Source of the DNA: SAR202 cluster bacterium AD-804-J14_MRT_500m
GTDB lineage: Bacteria > Chloroflexota > Dehalococcoidia > UBA3495 > GCA-2712585
Direction: 5' to 3'
DNA length: 41,134 nt
Assembly (NCBI GenBank): GCA_009391275.1
Contig: VEXF01000014.1
Location: 1 to 41,134, forward strand
Shown here: piece after piece, positions 1-8,710 of the stretch
Position numbering within the stretch: the first letter of the stretch is position 1
Layout of the letters: each line of letters opens with the position of its first letter
The notes under the pieces: model-generated
What the model saw: only the letters and a program-made list of their open reading frames with translations
Databases searched by the model: none
What the model was told of the DNA's origin: nothing
Position numbers and translations under genes: made by a program

Positions 1-231
1 GAACGAAAATATTTCCACAAATCGTAACGACTGATGTCTATGAAACAATAGCATGGTCACAATGATTCCCGGGAGAATTATAAGTGCGAACAAACCAACA
101 ACCCATCTGACCAATTCCAAAGGAAAAAGCGCCACGGTACTGTACAAACCTGCCAACATCATCAGACCTGCAAGAGCAACAACAATTACAGGCGATCTAA
201 ATTTATAACAATGCATCAGAGGTGTCCTCAT
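1..231 (-). CDS. Partial membrane protein, DUF1616-like N-terminus
   Basis: This open frame runs off the left edge of the window, leaving 77 N-terminal residues. It has a short basic N-terminus, a hydrophobic helix (about residues 14-33), then a second hydrophobic stretch containing LELVRWVVGLFALIILPG. The pattern of Leu-Glu-Leu-x-Arg, a membrane helix, Leu-Pro-Gly, and then a basic patch with a Leu-Arg-Phe-Val-Glu segment resembles the start of DUF1616 membrane proteins, which often sit in surface-glycan loci. The start at 231 is ambiguous. An internal ATG at 216 has AGGA 8 nt upstream and may be the true start. The neighbouring flippase on the same strand supports an envelope role. The family call rests on a short segment and is tentative. 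Confidence 0.5.
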   Translation of the reverse strand, partial: MRTPLMHCYKFRSPVIVVALAGLMMLAGLYSTVALFPLELVRWVVGLFALIILPGIIVTMLLFHRHQSLRFVEIFSF

Positions 232-341
232 AAGGATTATATTTTCCTTTCAGGCAGAGTTTGATAGCAACCATCAATTAGTGATGCTCTGGCCTAGCGA
301 TCTGTATCTGGCTGAATTAAAACCCAGGCCGGCATTTGAAT

Positions 342-1667
342 TTAGAGAATATACCTTGGTTGCCCATGTTGATCTATACCTTCAACGCCATTTTTTCTCC
401 AAGCAGTTCTTCCGATCGCCACTGCGGCAACAAGCTGTGCTATGAGCCAAGCCACCCCAGGGCTTAATATGCCAAGTTCAGGGCTTAACACAAATATGAG
501 CCCTATGCTTAATAAAGCGATTGTAATCCCAATAATTATCACCGGCTTCAACTTCCTTTGTACTCTCCAAATTCCCAGTGAAATACTGTTGAATGCTAAT
601 GGCAACGAAGAAATCGAGAGGATCCTAAGGAGGTTGGTGCCATGCTCTGAATATTCCCGACCGAATATTAGAAGAAATACATCTCCGAGTAAAAACACCA
701 AGATCACCACGGGCACAAGAACAGCAGTCGCCAAGAGCAGGCTTTTACGAGCGTTTGCATAAAGAGTGTCTTCTCTGTGGGAACCTTCAACCAGTAACGA
801 TGTGGAAATAGACACCGGTATCACGTTAAGAAATGCAGCTATCAACCACACTACATAGAAATACGCGGTGTCCTCGAGACCCAACAGATTGACAACTATA
901 AGCACTATAATCCAGCCAATTAAACCAGATGCTGGTGAGAACCAAGAAAGTTCGCTTATATAATTCGCCAGTGAAAACCGAAGCATCTTATTTACACTGG
1001 ACTTATGGAAAGTAATCCTCGGCTGGTACTCATGGTAAACATGGGGTATGAAGAACAAGATGCACAAACAAACTGGCGTAGCAATCGCAACGCCCCAAGC
1101 CATGAACACGCCGAAGGATCTAAGATGTTCTCCCAAAAACAGGGCTAACACAGAAATTGCCCCGAGTTTGATTATCCCGTCAAGAGAACCTACCAGCAAT
1201 GCGTAACCACCGCGTCGACGCGCCATGAAGATATTAAGAACTGAAGGTCTCAACGCTGCTGTTATCGTGAAAACTAAAAATAAGATTACTAGACCAAAAT
1301 TATCACGTAAGCTCGCCAAGCCCGGTGTCCAAAAAGACAATCCGGTTAAAAATATGGCTCCTGCTACAGCTGATACCGTTACGGTGGCAAAAAAGCTCGA
1401 ATTGATAAGGACCTTGGCTGAACTCCTTGATTCTGGAAGAAATCTAACCAGGGCATGGGGTAGTCCCAGCGTTGAAAAGGTAGCAAGCAGCATTGTGGCT
1501 GATATGGCAGTGGCTCCCAGACCAGTTTCCGTGGAAGAATATAATCTCGCGGCTATAATCCAAAATATAAATCCTGCACCTTCGGTAGCTGCATATGCCA
1601 AAATTAGGTAATATGCATTCATAAACAATAGACTACGAAGATGTCCGAGTAGCCTATCTTTAACCAT
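342..1667 (-). CDS. Polysaccharide flippase (Wzx/MOP superfamily)
   Basis: This is a polytopic membrane protein of 441 residues with about 12-14 hydrophobic helices. It is probably a lipid-linked oligosaccharide flippase moving undecaprenyl-linked glycan units across the inner membrane. The N-terminal segment (FIFWIIAARLYSSTETGLGA) carries the family pattern of a first helix followed by Ala-Arg-x-Tyr-Ser/x-x-Glu-x-Gly. The frame stays open upstream to a TTG at 1715, 5 nt after the stop of the neighbouring gene. I prefer the ATG at 1667 because it has AGG 8 nt upstream and the TTG has no clear ribosome-binding site. It lies just downstream of the YdjM-like gene on the same strand, so the two are probably co-transcribed. 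Confidence 0.85.
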   Translation of the reverse strand: MVKDRLLGHLRSLLFMNAYYLILAYAATEGAGFIFWIIAARLYSSTETGLGATAISATMLLATFSTLGLPHALVRFLPESRSSAKVLINSSFFATVTVSAVAGAIFLTGLSFWTPGLASLRDNFGLVILFLVFTITAALRPSVLNIFMARRRGGYALLVGSLDGIIKLGAISVLALFLGEHLRSFGVFMAWGVAIATPVCLCILFFIPHVYHEYQPRITFHKSSVNKMLRFSLANYISELSWFSPASGLIGWIIVLIVVNLLGLEDTAYFYVVWLIAAFLNVIPVSISTSLLVEGSHREDTLYANARKSLLLATAVLVPVVILVFLLGDVFLLIFGREYSEHGTNLLRILSISSLPLAFNSISLGIWRVQRKLKPVIIIGITIALLSIGLIFVLSPELGILSPGVAWLIAQLVAAVAIGRTAWRKNGVEGIDQHGQPRYIL

Positions 1668-1720
1668 GACGATAACCTGTTTGAATCCTAACGCATTATC
1701 TGCCGATAATTTCAAGCAGA

Positions 1721-2203
1721 CTACGCTTTAAAAAACCTAGCGTTTATCCAACTTAAAACCGGCAATATAAAGCCCTTAAACGGTATCGCCTGACACAAGC
1801 CCGAAGCCATTGTTTCACCGGGTTGATAGGTGAACGACTCAATCCGGAAGCCATGGCACAAGCGCCACGTGAAAAAGTATGCCAAGGTTCGTGCCCTATT
1901 GAAAATATTGTCGCCCATAACATGCAGCCCGTATCCAACTGTCAAACCGATTAATAGAGGACTATTACCCACAAAAACCATAATAATCAGAAGTCCTAGA
2001 AGACCTTCCCAAGCATGAAAAAACACAAATAGTCTTGTAGGTTTTGTTTTCCTCACTATCCACAGCCAGATTTCCACTATATGGTCTAGGTCAACAAATA
2101 TCCCAGTTAATAGCGTAGCTACTCCTGCGACAGGAGAATTAGTAGCAGCTCCAACCACTATTCCACCCACAGCTCCTACTAAAGCATGTCCGCTAGCTTT
2201 CAT
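1721..2203 (-). CDS. YdjM-like membrane protein (putative metal-dependent hydrolase family)
   Basis: This 160-residue integral membrane protein starts MKASGHALVGAVGG, then has several helices and polar motifs at membrane edges: FVDLDHIVEIW (Asp-x-Asp-His), FFHAWEG and YGLHVMGDNIFN. Membrane-bound hydrolases of the YdjM/DUF457 type share this arrangement of an N-terminal Gly-His, an Asp-x-Asp-His and a later His-x3-Asp. The actual reaction of this group is poorly known. The stop codon lies 5 nt before the earliest possible flippase start, suggesting one transcript and perhaps a role in envelope lipid or glycan handling. No strong ribosome-binding site precedes the ATG. Confidence 0.6.
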   Translation of the reverse strand: MKASGHALVGAVGGIVVGAATNSPVAGVATLLTGIFVDLDHIVEIWLWIVRKTKPTRLFVFFHAWEGLLGLLIIMVFVGNSPLLIGLTVGYGLHVMGDNIFNRARTLAYFFTWRLCHGFRIESFTYQPGETMASGLCQAIPFKGFILPVLSWINARFFKA

Positions 2204-2347
2204 TAGTCAATAGCCAAGAATCTATAATTTTCATGAACGTTGAGACACAAACTTAGCCTGGTACCATTGGACTGCACCTTAAGGCAATTTAAACCATACC
2301 CGAAATGGTTTTTTAGCGATCATTCACAAAATGCAACCAAAACGTTA

Positions 2348-2842
2348 CTATCCGCCAGGTCCAACCTGCAATAGACTTTTCAGCCAGTCAAACAACCGGG
2401 CTTCTAATTGGCCTTTCCGAGTGTTTAAATAGGCGCCGGAGTCTATTCTGATATATCCACCATCATCCATATGTTGAAGTCTCCGCGCCATCATGCCTTC
2501 TAAGCTGTATACATCTTGTATCTGCTTTTCAGTTAATCGCTTTTCCTTGGAGTTCTCGATTTCTATCATAATTCGCACAGAAACCGATCGGTCCACAATA
2601 AAATAAAACTGGCAATACCCCAAGAATAGGAAGAGGAAGAGGACTAATCCATTGAGGAAGTAATGAGCAGCAAAGGAGTCTGCGAATACCATGAACAGAA
2701 CAGTATATACGGGAATACATCCCAGGAATGTAAGAACTATGGAACGGAAATGCCTTTTAGGACGCAAATAATGGAAAATGACAACGTGAAGAACAAGAAA
2801 GATGGCAGCGCTGGACAAGGCAGCGAATATTCCGGTGAGCAA
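2348..2842 (-). CDS. Unknown membrane protein with C-terminal helix-turn-helix-like domain
   Basis: I do not recognise the family of this 164-residue protein. It has about four hydrophobic helices (roughly residues 4-24, 34-54, 60-86). A soluble tail of about 75 residues follows, with a segment (EKRLTEKQIQDVYSLEGMM) and a glycine-containing wing-like stretch (DDGGYIRIDSGAYLNTRKG) that resemble a winged helix. The start is a TTG at 2842 with AGGAGG 12 nt upstream, a longer spacing than usual. No ATG near the N-terminus is in frame. It is the first gene of the leftward envelope block and may belong to its operon, although 144 nt separate it from the next gene. Confidence 0.6.
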   Translation of the reverse strand: MLTGIFAALSSAAIFLVLHVVIFHYLRPKRHFRSIVLTFLGCIPVYTVLFMVFADSFAAHYFLNGLVLFLFLFLGYCQFYFIVDRSVSVRIMIEIENSKEKRLTEKQIQDVYSLEGMMARRLQHMDDGGYIRIDSGAYLNTRKGQLEARLFDWLKSLLQVGPGG

Positions 2843-3106
2843 GTTGTTAAACTACCTCCTGTTTTCTACCATTTACTAATTATAGTTGTGTGACCAATCT
2901 GCCTTCAATCCGATTGTGACGAGTTAGTGTACAGAATTCGCAACACCCATCAAAGAATTGGCTCGTCGTTTTAACGGTTTGTTTTGGCGTAGCTGACCAT
3001 ATCATAGCTAATTCCGTATGTGCGATAACACCATTTAGAAAACGATGTGTGGAACTGGTCATACCCAAGCAGAAGTCTACTGTTGCCCCAACACGGAAAG
3101 CTTTAT

Positions 3107-3126
3107 ACTGGTATTAACTGGTATTA
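3107..3126. repeat. Perfect 10-bp tandem duplication
   Basis: The sequence ACTGGTATTA occurs twice back to back in the divergent intergenic region. It could be a regulator half-site pair on one helical turn (10-bp period) or a chance slippage product. Confidence 0.5.
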
Positions 3127-3206
3127 GTTGAATGTGGATAGTAGTATGATTGCCATTACGCATCCACCAAACAAATGGTTGGGCCTGCCAATATATCGTC
3201 TACCAC

Positions 3207-3236
3207 TTGATCAGTCCTCCTCGATGAATTTATCCT
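3207..3236 (+). promoter_or_regulatory. Possible sigma70 promoter for the TPP-enzyme pair
   Basis: TTGATC and TATCCT (each 4 of 6 consensus positions) are separated by 18 nt. The predicted start of transcription is about 30 nt before the E1-alpha ATG. The match is modest. Confidence 0.3.
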
Positions 3237-3275
3237 AGCATATCTACCACTGCTATCAACCAGGAAAATAGAACA

Positions 3276-4253
3276 ATGACTTCTATCTCAGATCTACCTA
3301 GAGACGAAGCGATAGCAATCTACGAATCGCTTTTTCTCATTCGTCAGGCTGAACTTAAAATCGCCGAGCTATATCCAGAGCAGGAGATGAGATGCCCTAC
3401 GCACCTATCTGTAGGCCAAGAAGCAGTTGCCGTAGGTGTCTGCGCCGCATTGAAAATAAGTGACCACGTATACAGTACACATAGGTGCCACGCTCACTAT
3501 CTTGCGAAGGGCGGGAACTTAAAGGCAATGGTGGCGGAACTATACGGAAAGAGTACAGGGTGCGCCGGTGGCAAAGGTGGATCTATGCATCTGATCGACA
3601 CCTCGGTAGGCATGATGGGAGCATCAGCAATAGTGGCGAGTTCAATTCCGATCGCCGTTGGCTCTGCGTTGGCGTTTCAATTACAAGGTAAAGACAATGT
3701 GGCAGTCGCATTCCTTGGTGATGCAGGAGTAGAACCGGGCGCGTTTGCGGAGTCATTGGGTTTTGCTGCTCTGCGACGACTGCCCATTATATTTGCTTGT
3801 GAGAACAACCTCTACGCCACCCAATCTCATATGGCGCAAAGACAACCCCTCGACAATATATACCAACGCGGTGAACCTTTCGGGATCCCCGGAACTAGAG
3901 TAGACGGTAACGACGTAGTTGAGATTTACGAAGTCACACGTGACGCAGTCAATCGTTGCCGGGCAGGACAAGGGCCTAGCTTGATAGAGGCCAGGACATA
4001 CAGATGGTTAGAGCACGTTGGACCATATCCCGACTACGATATGGGTTATAGAAGCATTGATGAATTACACGAGTGGCAGAAGAACGATCCATTACCTTCT
4101 TACCGCAATTTACTCACACAGTCAGATCTCATCGGCAACAAAGAATTAACTGATCTCGAATCGCAAATAAACGACATGATCGAAGATGCAGTTGCTTTCG
4201 CTAAAGAAAGCCCGATGCCTTCTGCCGACAAACTTGATCAATTTTTATACTAG
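3276..4253 (+). CDS. TPP-dependent dehydrogenase/transketolase-like E1 component, alpha subunit
   Basis: This 325-residue protein matches the alpha subunit of 2-oxoacid or acetoin dehydrogenase E1 (PdhA/AcoA-like). Seen in the sequence are CPTHLSVGQEAVAVG near residue 45, GCAGGKGGSMH near residue 100, and a thiamine-diphosphate signature starting GDAGVEPGAFAESLGFA and ending about 30 residues later in Asn-Asn (CENNLYATQ). The usual Gly-Asp-Gly is Gly-Asp-Ala here. The C-terminal loop reads YRWLEHVGPYPDYDMGYR, not the YRY.GHS loop typical of pyruvate dehydrogenase. The ATG has AGGA 10 nt upstream. The beta subunit follows after 29 nt. There is no lipoyl E2 or E3 nearby and the surroundings are sugar-nucleotide genes. 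I infer a stand-alone TPP enzyme acting on a sugar or keto-acid, not part of a pyruvate dehydrogenase complex. Confidence 0.85.
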   Translation: MTSISDLPRDEAIAIYESLFLIRQAELKIAELYPEQEMRCPTHLSVGQEAVAVGVCAALKISDHVYSTHRCHAHYLAKGGNLKAMVAELYGKSTGCAGGKGGSMHLIDTSVGMMGASAIVASSIPIAVGSALAFQLQGKDNVAVAFLGDAGVEPGAFAESLGFAALRRLPIIFACENNLYATQSHMAQRQPLDNIYQRGEPFGIPGTRVDGNDVVEIYEVTRDAVNRCRAGQGPSLIEARTYRWLEHVGPYPDYDMGYRSIDELHEWQKNDPLPSYRNLLTQSDLIGNKELTDLESQINDMIEDAVAFAKESPMPSADKLDQFLY

Positions 4254-4282
4254 AATCTTGGGGTTCGATTTGGGGAGACCGA

Positions 4283-5341
4283 ATGCGCAGTCTTAAATAC
4301 CGTGAAGCCCTAAGCGAAGGGCTCGTACAGGCTATGGAGGCAGATCCTTCAATTTTCGTAATGGGTGTTGGAGTAGACGACCCAAAAGGGATTTTTGGAA
4401 CCACATCAGGGGCCTTCCAAGCCTTTGGGAACTCCAGGGTATTCGATACTCCGCTCTCAGAAAATACCCTGACCGGAGCTTGCATAGGTTCTGCACTTTC
4501 AGGGATGCGTCCTGTGCTAGTCCATGCAAGGAATGACTTCATTCCATTAACACTTGACCAATTAGTCAACAACGCCGCTAAATGGCGATATATGTCGGAC
4601 GGAAAGTGTCGAGTCCCTATGACCATACGCGGCATCGTCGGTAGGGGCTGGGGTCAAGGAGCCCAACATGCGCAGAGCTTGCAGTCCATGTTCGCACACA
4701 TACCAGGGCTCAAAGTTGTGATGCCAGTAACACCAGAAGATGCAAAAGGGTTGTTGATTGCCAGCATCCAAGAAGAATGTCCTGTCATTGTTCTAGAACA
4801 TCGATCGCTTTTCGAGCGTGAAGGCCCGGTCCCAGAAGACATTTACACTACTCCTTTGGGCCAAGCAATAGTGAGACGTTCAGGTTCGGCCGCCACTATA
4901 GTGGCGGCCTCTTTTATGGTCATTGAAGCGTTAGAAGCTGCGGATAAGCTCGCGACAGAAGGTATCGATGTAGAGGTAATAGATTTACGCACCATCTGTC
5001 CTCTAGATAACGAAACTATCTATCAATCCGTGCGTAAAACTGGTCGTCTTGTCATAGCTGACACAGGGTTTAAAAATTGCGGAATCGCAGCAGAGATATC
5101 TGCCCGAGTGGCTGAATCTCAATTCTCGTATCTCAAATCTGGTATCCGACGGGTGACATTACCCGACCTTCCGGCTCCTACCAGTTGGTCACTAGAAGCT
5201 TTGTATTACCCCAACGTCGACGACGTTATATCTGCAGTGAAAGGTACGCTTAAAACCTCGGATTTTCCAGATGACCCATCAGATAAAAATGACCTTCTAG
5301 CTCGAGGTCCGATAGATAAAGAATTCCAAGGGCCTTTTTAA
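4283..5341 (+). CDS. TPP-dependent E1 component, beta subunit (transketolase-like)
   Basis: This 352-residue partner of the preceding alpha subunit carries the pyrimidine-binding and C-terminal transketolase domains. It begins MRSLKYREALSEGLVQAMEADPSIFVMG, the standard opening of the family, with the Glu of SENTLTGACIG near residue 60 at the place of the cofactor-activating glutamate. Further motifs are GWGQGAQHAQSLQSMFAHIPGL (about residue 125 on), VVMPVTPEDAKGLL and the C-terminal EVIDLRTICPLDNETI. A GGGGAG ribosome-binding site lies 6 nt before the ATG. It is slightly longer than usual (about 325 residues) because of an acidic tail, DFPDDPSDKNDLLARG. With the alpha subunit it would form an alpha2beta2 enzyme; the substrate is unknown. 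Confidence 0.87.
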   Translation: MRSLKYREALSEGLVQAMEADPSIFVMGVGVDDPKGIFGTTSGAFQAFGNSRVFDTPLSENTLTGACIGSALSGMRPVLVHARNDFIPLTLDQLVNNAAKWRYMSDGKCRVPMTIRGIVGRGWGQGAQHAQSLQSMFAHIPGLKVVMPVTPEDAKGLLIASIQEECPVIVLEHRSLFEREGPVPEDIYTTPLGQAIVRRSGSAATIVAASFMVIEALEAADKLATEGIDVEVIDLRTICPLDNETIYQSVRKTGRLVIADTGFKNCGIAAEISARVAESQFSYLKSGIRRVTLPDLPAPTSWSLEALYYPNVDDVISAVKGTLKTSDFPDDPSDKNDLLARGPIDKEFQGPF

Positions 5342-5417
5342 ATGATTTTCTGGCAAACTTTTTCACCAACAATGGGGTCATTCGGGACGTATCCAGCGTT
5401 TCCGCATGGTTGGGTGA

Positions 5418-6536
5418 TCACTCTCCATAGAACCTGCGTATCATTTCCACCGTGTAGTCCAGTTCATCTTGTGTCAAATGTTGATGGGCGGGCAGTGTAA
5501 TTATAGATTGACAATCCGCTTCACACACTGGGAAATCCCCAGTTTTATACCCCAGGTATGCGGCGGCAGGTTGCAAATGCATGGGTATAGGGTAATGAAC
5601 CTTGGCTTCCACTCCGTGATCATTTAAGTACGCCAAAAGCTCGTTTCGTCGTGCCACTCTCACAATATAGAGATGATATACATGCCGCACTCCCGGCCTG
5701 CGAATAGGCACTGAAACAAACCCTTCTAACCCAATTAATGCCTGATCATAAAACTCGGCGTTGGCGACACGTCTCGCCGTTATAGACTCCGTTTCTCCGA
5801 TTAGACGGTTGCCAATAGCCGCCTGCACGGAATCTAGCCGTGAGTTGACTCCGAACATTTCAACTTCGTCCCGGTTGGCAAGACCATGATTTCGGTAAAG
5901 CCGCAGATGTTCGGCAAATTCAACGAATCTAGTGACTATGACACCTCCATCACCCCAAACATTAAGATTCTTAAGGGGGTGCAGGCTGAAACACGCGGAC
6001 TTGCCCCAACTACCTACGGGGTTGCCATCAATGCTACCCATTATAGACTGGCACGCGTCTTCAACAATTGGGAGCCCATGTTTATCGGCTATTTCCGCGA
6101 TTCTCGGCATATCAGCCACGTTCCCAGTATAGTGAACCGGAAGGATGGCTTTTGTCTGCGGAGTTATGGATGCTTCGATCAGTTGAGGATCAATAACAAA
6201 CCCGTCTTCGCTATCTACAAACACAGGACGAGCTCCGGTGGACACTATTGGCCCAATGGTGGCAATGAAAGTGGTAGGAGTGGTAATGACTTCGTCCCCT
6301 GGGCCCACCCCAAGCATTTTCAACGACAACGTAATAGCATCTGTCCCACTCCCAACTGAAACCGCATATGGCATTTGGCACAAAGACGCGAACCGCCTCT
6401 CGAACTCAGCAACTGCTCCACCCAAGGTAAAATCCGCACTTTTGGCTACCTGACGGATTTCATCTAAATAACCTTCTAAATCTTGAAATTGCCGATCCAA
6501 ATATGAAAACGGGACACGATGATGAGAAGTGGTCAT
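5418..6536 (-). CDS. DegT/DnrJ/EryC1/StrS aminotransferase
   Basis: This is a PLP-dependent sugar aminotransferase of 372 residues, the usual family length. Expected features are visible: SVGSGTDAITLSLKM (phosphate-binding loop), Asp160-Ala-x-Gln163 (VEDACQS, contact to the pyridine nitrogen) and the Schiff-base lysine Lys189 in SLHPLKNLN. Such enzymes convert NDP-keto-sugars into amino-sugars for surface glycans or glycosylated metabolites. The start codon overlaps the stop of the upstream aminotransferase (ATGA at 6533-6536), so translation is coupled. The order suggests two successive or alternative transaminations on related keto-sugars. The exact sugar cannot be read from sequence. It is convergent with the E1-beta gene; an imperfect inverted repeat (5363-5370 with 5409-5417) lies in the short gap between them. 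Confidence 0.92.
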   Translation of the reverse strand: MTTSHHRVPFSYLDRQFQDLEGYLDEIRQVAKSADFTLGGAVAEFERRFASLCQMPYAVSVGSGTDAITLSLKMLGVGPGDEVITTPTTFIATIGPIVSTGARPVFVDSEDGFVIDPQLIEASITPQTKAILPVHYTGNVADMPRIAEIADKHGLPIVEDACQSIMGSIDGNPVGSWGKSACFSLHPLKNLNVWGDGGVIVTRFVEFAEHLRLYRNHGLANRDEVEMFGVNSRLDSVQAAIGNRLIGETESITARRVANAEFYDQALIGLEGFVSVPIRRPGVRHVYHLYIVRVARRNELLAYLNDHGVEAKVHYPIPMHLQPAAAYLGYKTGDFPVCEADCQSIITLPAHQHLTQDELDYTVEMIRRFYGE

Positions 6537-7657
6537 CGATTGTAGAACTCCTTAATGGTCTGAACAACATGTGTCAACTGCTCTTCTGACAACTCGGGGT
6601 ATACAGGCAGACTCAAAATCTCGCCTGCTTGGCGTTCGGCTTCCGGAAACGACCCGATTGGGCAGTTGAGATGTGAAGCTGCATCTTGGAGGTGTATGGG
6701 TACAGGATAATGGATAGCAGTACCTATCCCATTATCAGACAAGTATTTCCGAAGTTTTTCGCGACGTTCCGCCCTGACAACAAAGGTATGATACACAGCT
6801 CGTTCATCATCTCTTTCATCAGGAACACGGAGACCATATTGTCCAAGGAAGGCCAATTCGGTTTGGTAAAATTTAGCGTTCGCCCTTCGTCTATCCGTCC
6901 ATTCCTGTACGAACCTAAGCTTCACCTGAAGCACCGCTGCTTGAACAGCGTCTAGGCGTGAATTCCCGGCCCAGACAACGCTATTATCCCTAGATTCTAA
7001 CCCGATGTTCCGTAAGATTCGGAGTCGTTTTGCTACTTCCAAATCGTTTGTGGTAACTACCCCAGCGTCCCCCATCGCATTCAATGTCTTGAGTGGATGA
7101 CAACTAAAACAACCTACATCACCAAAAGACCCAACCTTTTGCCCCCTATACTCCGCAAGAACAGCTTGGGCAGCATCCTCTAAAATAAAAAGGTTCTTAT
7201 CTCGAGCTAAATCAACGAGAGGGGCCATCCGAGCTGATCGTCCTGTTAAATGAACTGGAAGAATAGCCTTGGTTCTAGGCGTAATCGCCGATTCTACCAG
7301 TTTCGGATCAAGGTTATAGTCATCTCCTACATCTGCAAACACTGGAACTGCGCCAACTAAGCTGATGCACGAAGCACTAGCAACAAAAGAGTTTGGCGCA
7401 GTTATAACTTCATCACCAGAGCCAATCCCCAAAGCTCTTAAACCTAGAATAAGCGCGTCAGTGCCTGAATTTACTCCTACTGCGTAATCTGTCCCGCATA
7501 GTTCCGCAAATTGGGCCTCAAATTCTTCGACTTCGGGGCCCAACACAAATATTCCGTGGTCTATTACACGCTCAATAGCAGCTAGCAATTCTTTTTTAAG
7601 AGGAGCGTGCTGGCCGGCTATGTCCACATAAGGAACTTTAATAATTTCGCTATTCAC
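6533..7657 (-). CDS. DegT/DnrJ/EryC1/StrS aminotransferase (second copy)
   Basis: This second PLP-dependent sugar aminotransferase has 374 residues and is clearly related to the overlapping downstream gene, yet diverged. Visible are GVNSGTDALILGLRAL, Asp161 in ILEDAAQAVLAEY and the Schiff-base Lys190 in SCHPLKTLN. The N-terminus VPYVDIAGQHAPLKKEL is the typical opening (V-x-D-L-x-x-Q-x-x-x-L). The stop overlaps the start of the next gene by 4 nt. The NDP-sugar epimerase/dehydratase-like gene lies just upstream on the same strand, which could supply the keto-sugar. Whether the two aminotransferases form a heterodimer or act on two sugars cannot be decided from sequence. Confidence 0.92.
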   Translation of the reverse strand: MNSEIIKVPYVDIAGQHAPLKKELLAAIERVIDHGIFVLGPEVEEFEAQFAELCGTDYAVGVNSGTDALILGLRALGIGSGDEVITAPNSFVASASCISLVGAVPVFADVGDDYNLDPKLVESAITPRTKAILPVHLTGRSARMAPLVDLARDKNLFILEDAAQAVLAEYRGQKVGSFGDVGCFSCHPLKTLNAMGDAGVVTTNDLEVAKRLRILRNIGLESRDNSVVWAGNSRLDAVQAAVLQVKLRFVQEWTDRRRANAKFYQTELAFLGQYGLRVPDERDDERAVYHTFVVRAERREKLRKYLSDNGIGTAIHYPVPIHLQDAASHLNCPIGSFPEAERQAGEILSLPVYPELSEEQLTHVVQTIKEFYNR

Positions 7658-7732
7658 TTAAAACCATGTTCCCAAATAAGTTAACCCTTCCCCTGTGCGA
7701 CATTGCTTCATTAGCAGAGACAGGACTCATCA

Positions 7733-8710
7733 TCAACCACCTACTTGTAGTCTTTTCATCATCCTCACGTTGTAATAAATGTCGTCGTCGAAATCTTGAA
7801 ATCTGCCATTATCAAACGCCTGTTTGATATCACGCATAGCCTGACGAATGCTCCTTTGGGGCACATATCCCAATTCCCGTTTTATCTTTTCGGACGAAAT
7901 CCTGTAGGACCGGTTATCTGCGGCACCGGAGTCTATCTCTATGGCACCACCGATCTCTTCTTTAGCCATCATTGCAATCTCTTTAACTGAATGGTTGGGC
8001 GCACCTACGTTAAAAATCTTTCCGTTTATTAATTCAGTAGGCGTATCTAGAAGCAATTGATATAAATCTGTGATGTCCTCTATATGTATGTTTGGACGTT
8101 GTTGATCTCCGCCCCAAACCGTTATTACCTGGTTCGTGGCCGCTAGTTTTGCCATGATATTTACGATGACATCGAATCTCATCCTGGGGGACACTCCGCA
8201 AACAGTAGCAGAACGAATCGAGGTCGTAGTAAATGAATCATCTGCCGCGTTGCCAACAATTTTTTCAGATTCAGCCTTCAATTCAGCATATAGAGTTAGT
8301 GGACAAAGGCTGAGTTCTTCTGTAACTGATTCCTCTTCTTTGATCCCATAAACACTACTAGAAGATGCACTGATGAACCGGTGAATTCCAAATGACTTGG
8401 CAGCACCCACAAGATTCACGATGGCATCTCTATTGACTGCCCGGGTCATATCAGGATCCAGATCAGAAGATGGATCATTTGCAATGGCAGCTAGGTGTAT
8501 AACATCAGTCACGCCATCAAGAACCGCATTGACTAACGAGTAATCCCTGATGTCTCCCTTTACTGGAGTAACATTTGGAATTCCTTCTATCTGATTGCCG
8601 AAGGCCATAGAGTCCAATACTGTCACTTGGTACTTGGACGCGATCTTAGGAACCAATACGGAACCAATATATCCGCAGCCGCCTGTAACCAAAATTCTGC
8701 GCTCAGTCAT
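7733..8710 (-). CDS. NAD-dependent epimerase/dehydratase (extended SDR)
   Basis: This is a 325-residue extended short-chain dehydrogenase acting on a nucleotide sugar. The Rossmann motif GGCGYIG lies at residues 10-16, the catalytic Tyr141-x3-Lys145 in YAELKAESE, and the catalytic-serine region is SASSSSVYG. GGDQQRPNIHIEDITDLY is a typical NDP-sugar SDR segment. The frame is open for 23 more codons upstream, to 8779. I chose the ATG at 8710 because it is preceded by AGGATCTATC (AGGA, 6-nt spacing) and puts MTERRILVTGG at the usual distance from the glycine motif. It is the first gene of the leftward epimerase-aminotransferase-aminotransferase operon. Confidence 0.9.
   Translation of the reverse strand: MTERRILVTGGCGYIGSVLVPKIASKYQVTVLDSMAFGNQIEGIPNVTPVKGDIRDYSLVNAVLDGVTDVIHLAAIANDPSSDLDPDMTRAVNRDAIVNLVGAAKSFGIHRFISASSSSVYGIKEEESVTEELSLCPLTLYAELKAESEKIVGNAADDSFTTTSIRSATVCGVSPRMRFDVIVNIMAKLAATNQVITVWGGDQQRPNIHIEDITDLYQLLLDTPTELINGKIFNVGAPNHSVKEIAMMAKEEIGGAIEIDSGAADNRSYRISSEKIKRELGYVPQRSIRQAMRDIKQAFDNGRFQDFDDDIYYNVRMMKRLQVGG

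Larger units (their letters stand above)
2843..3275. other. Divergent intergenic region
   Basis: This 433-nt gap separates the leftward membrane genes from the rightward TPP-enzyme genes. I see no convincing gene in it; the open frames are short, lack ribosome-binding sites and resemble no family. It contains a perfect 10-bp tandem repeat at 3107-3126 and a possible promoter at 3207-3236, both listed separately. Confidence 0.5.

Noticed and set aside
2880..3068. 62-codon minus-strand open frame in the divergent gap
   Set aside because: No ribosome-binding site or family pattern; the composition looks random.
3276..5341. Complete pyruvate dehydrogenase complex
   Set aside because: Only the E1 alpha and beta genes are present; no E2 lipoyl or E3 gene is nearby and the C-terminal loop of alpha is not PDH-like.
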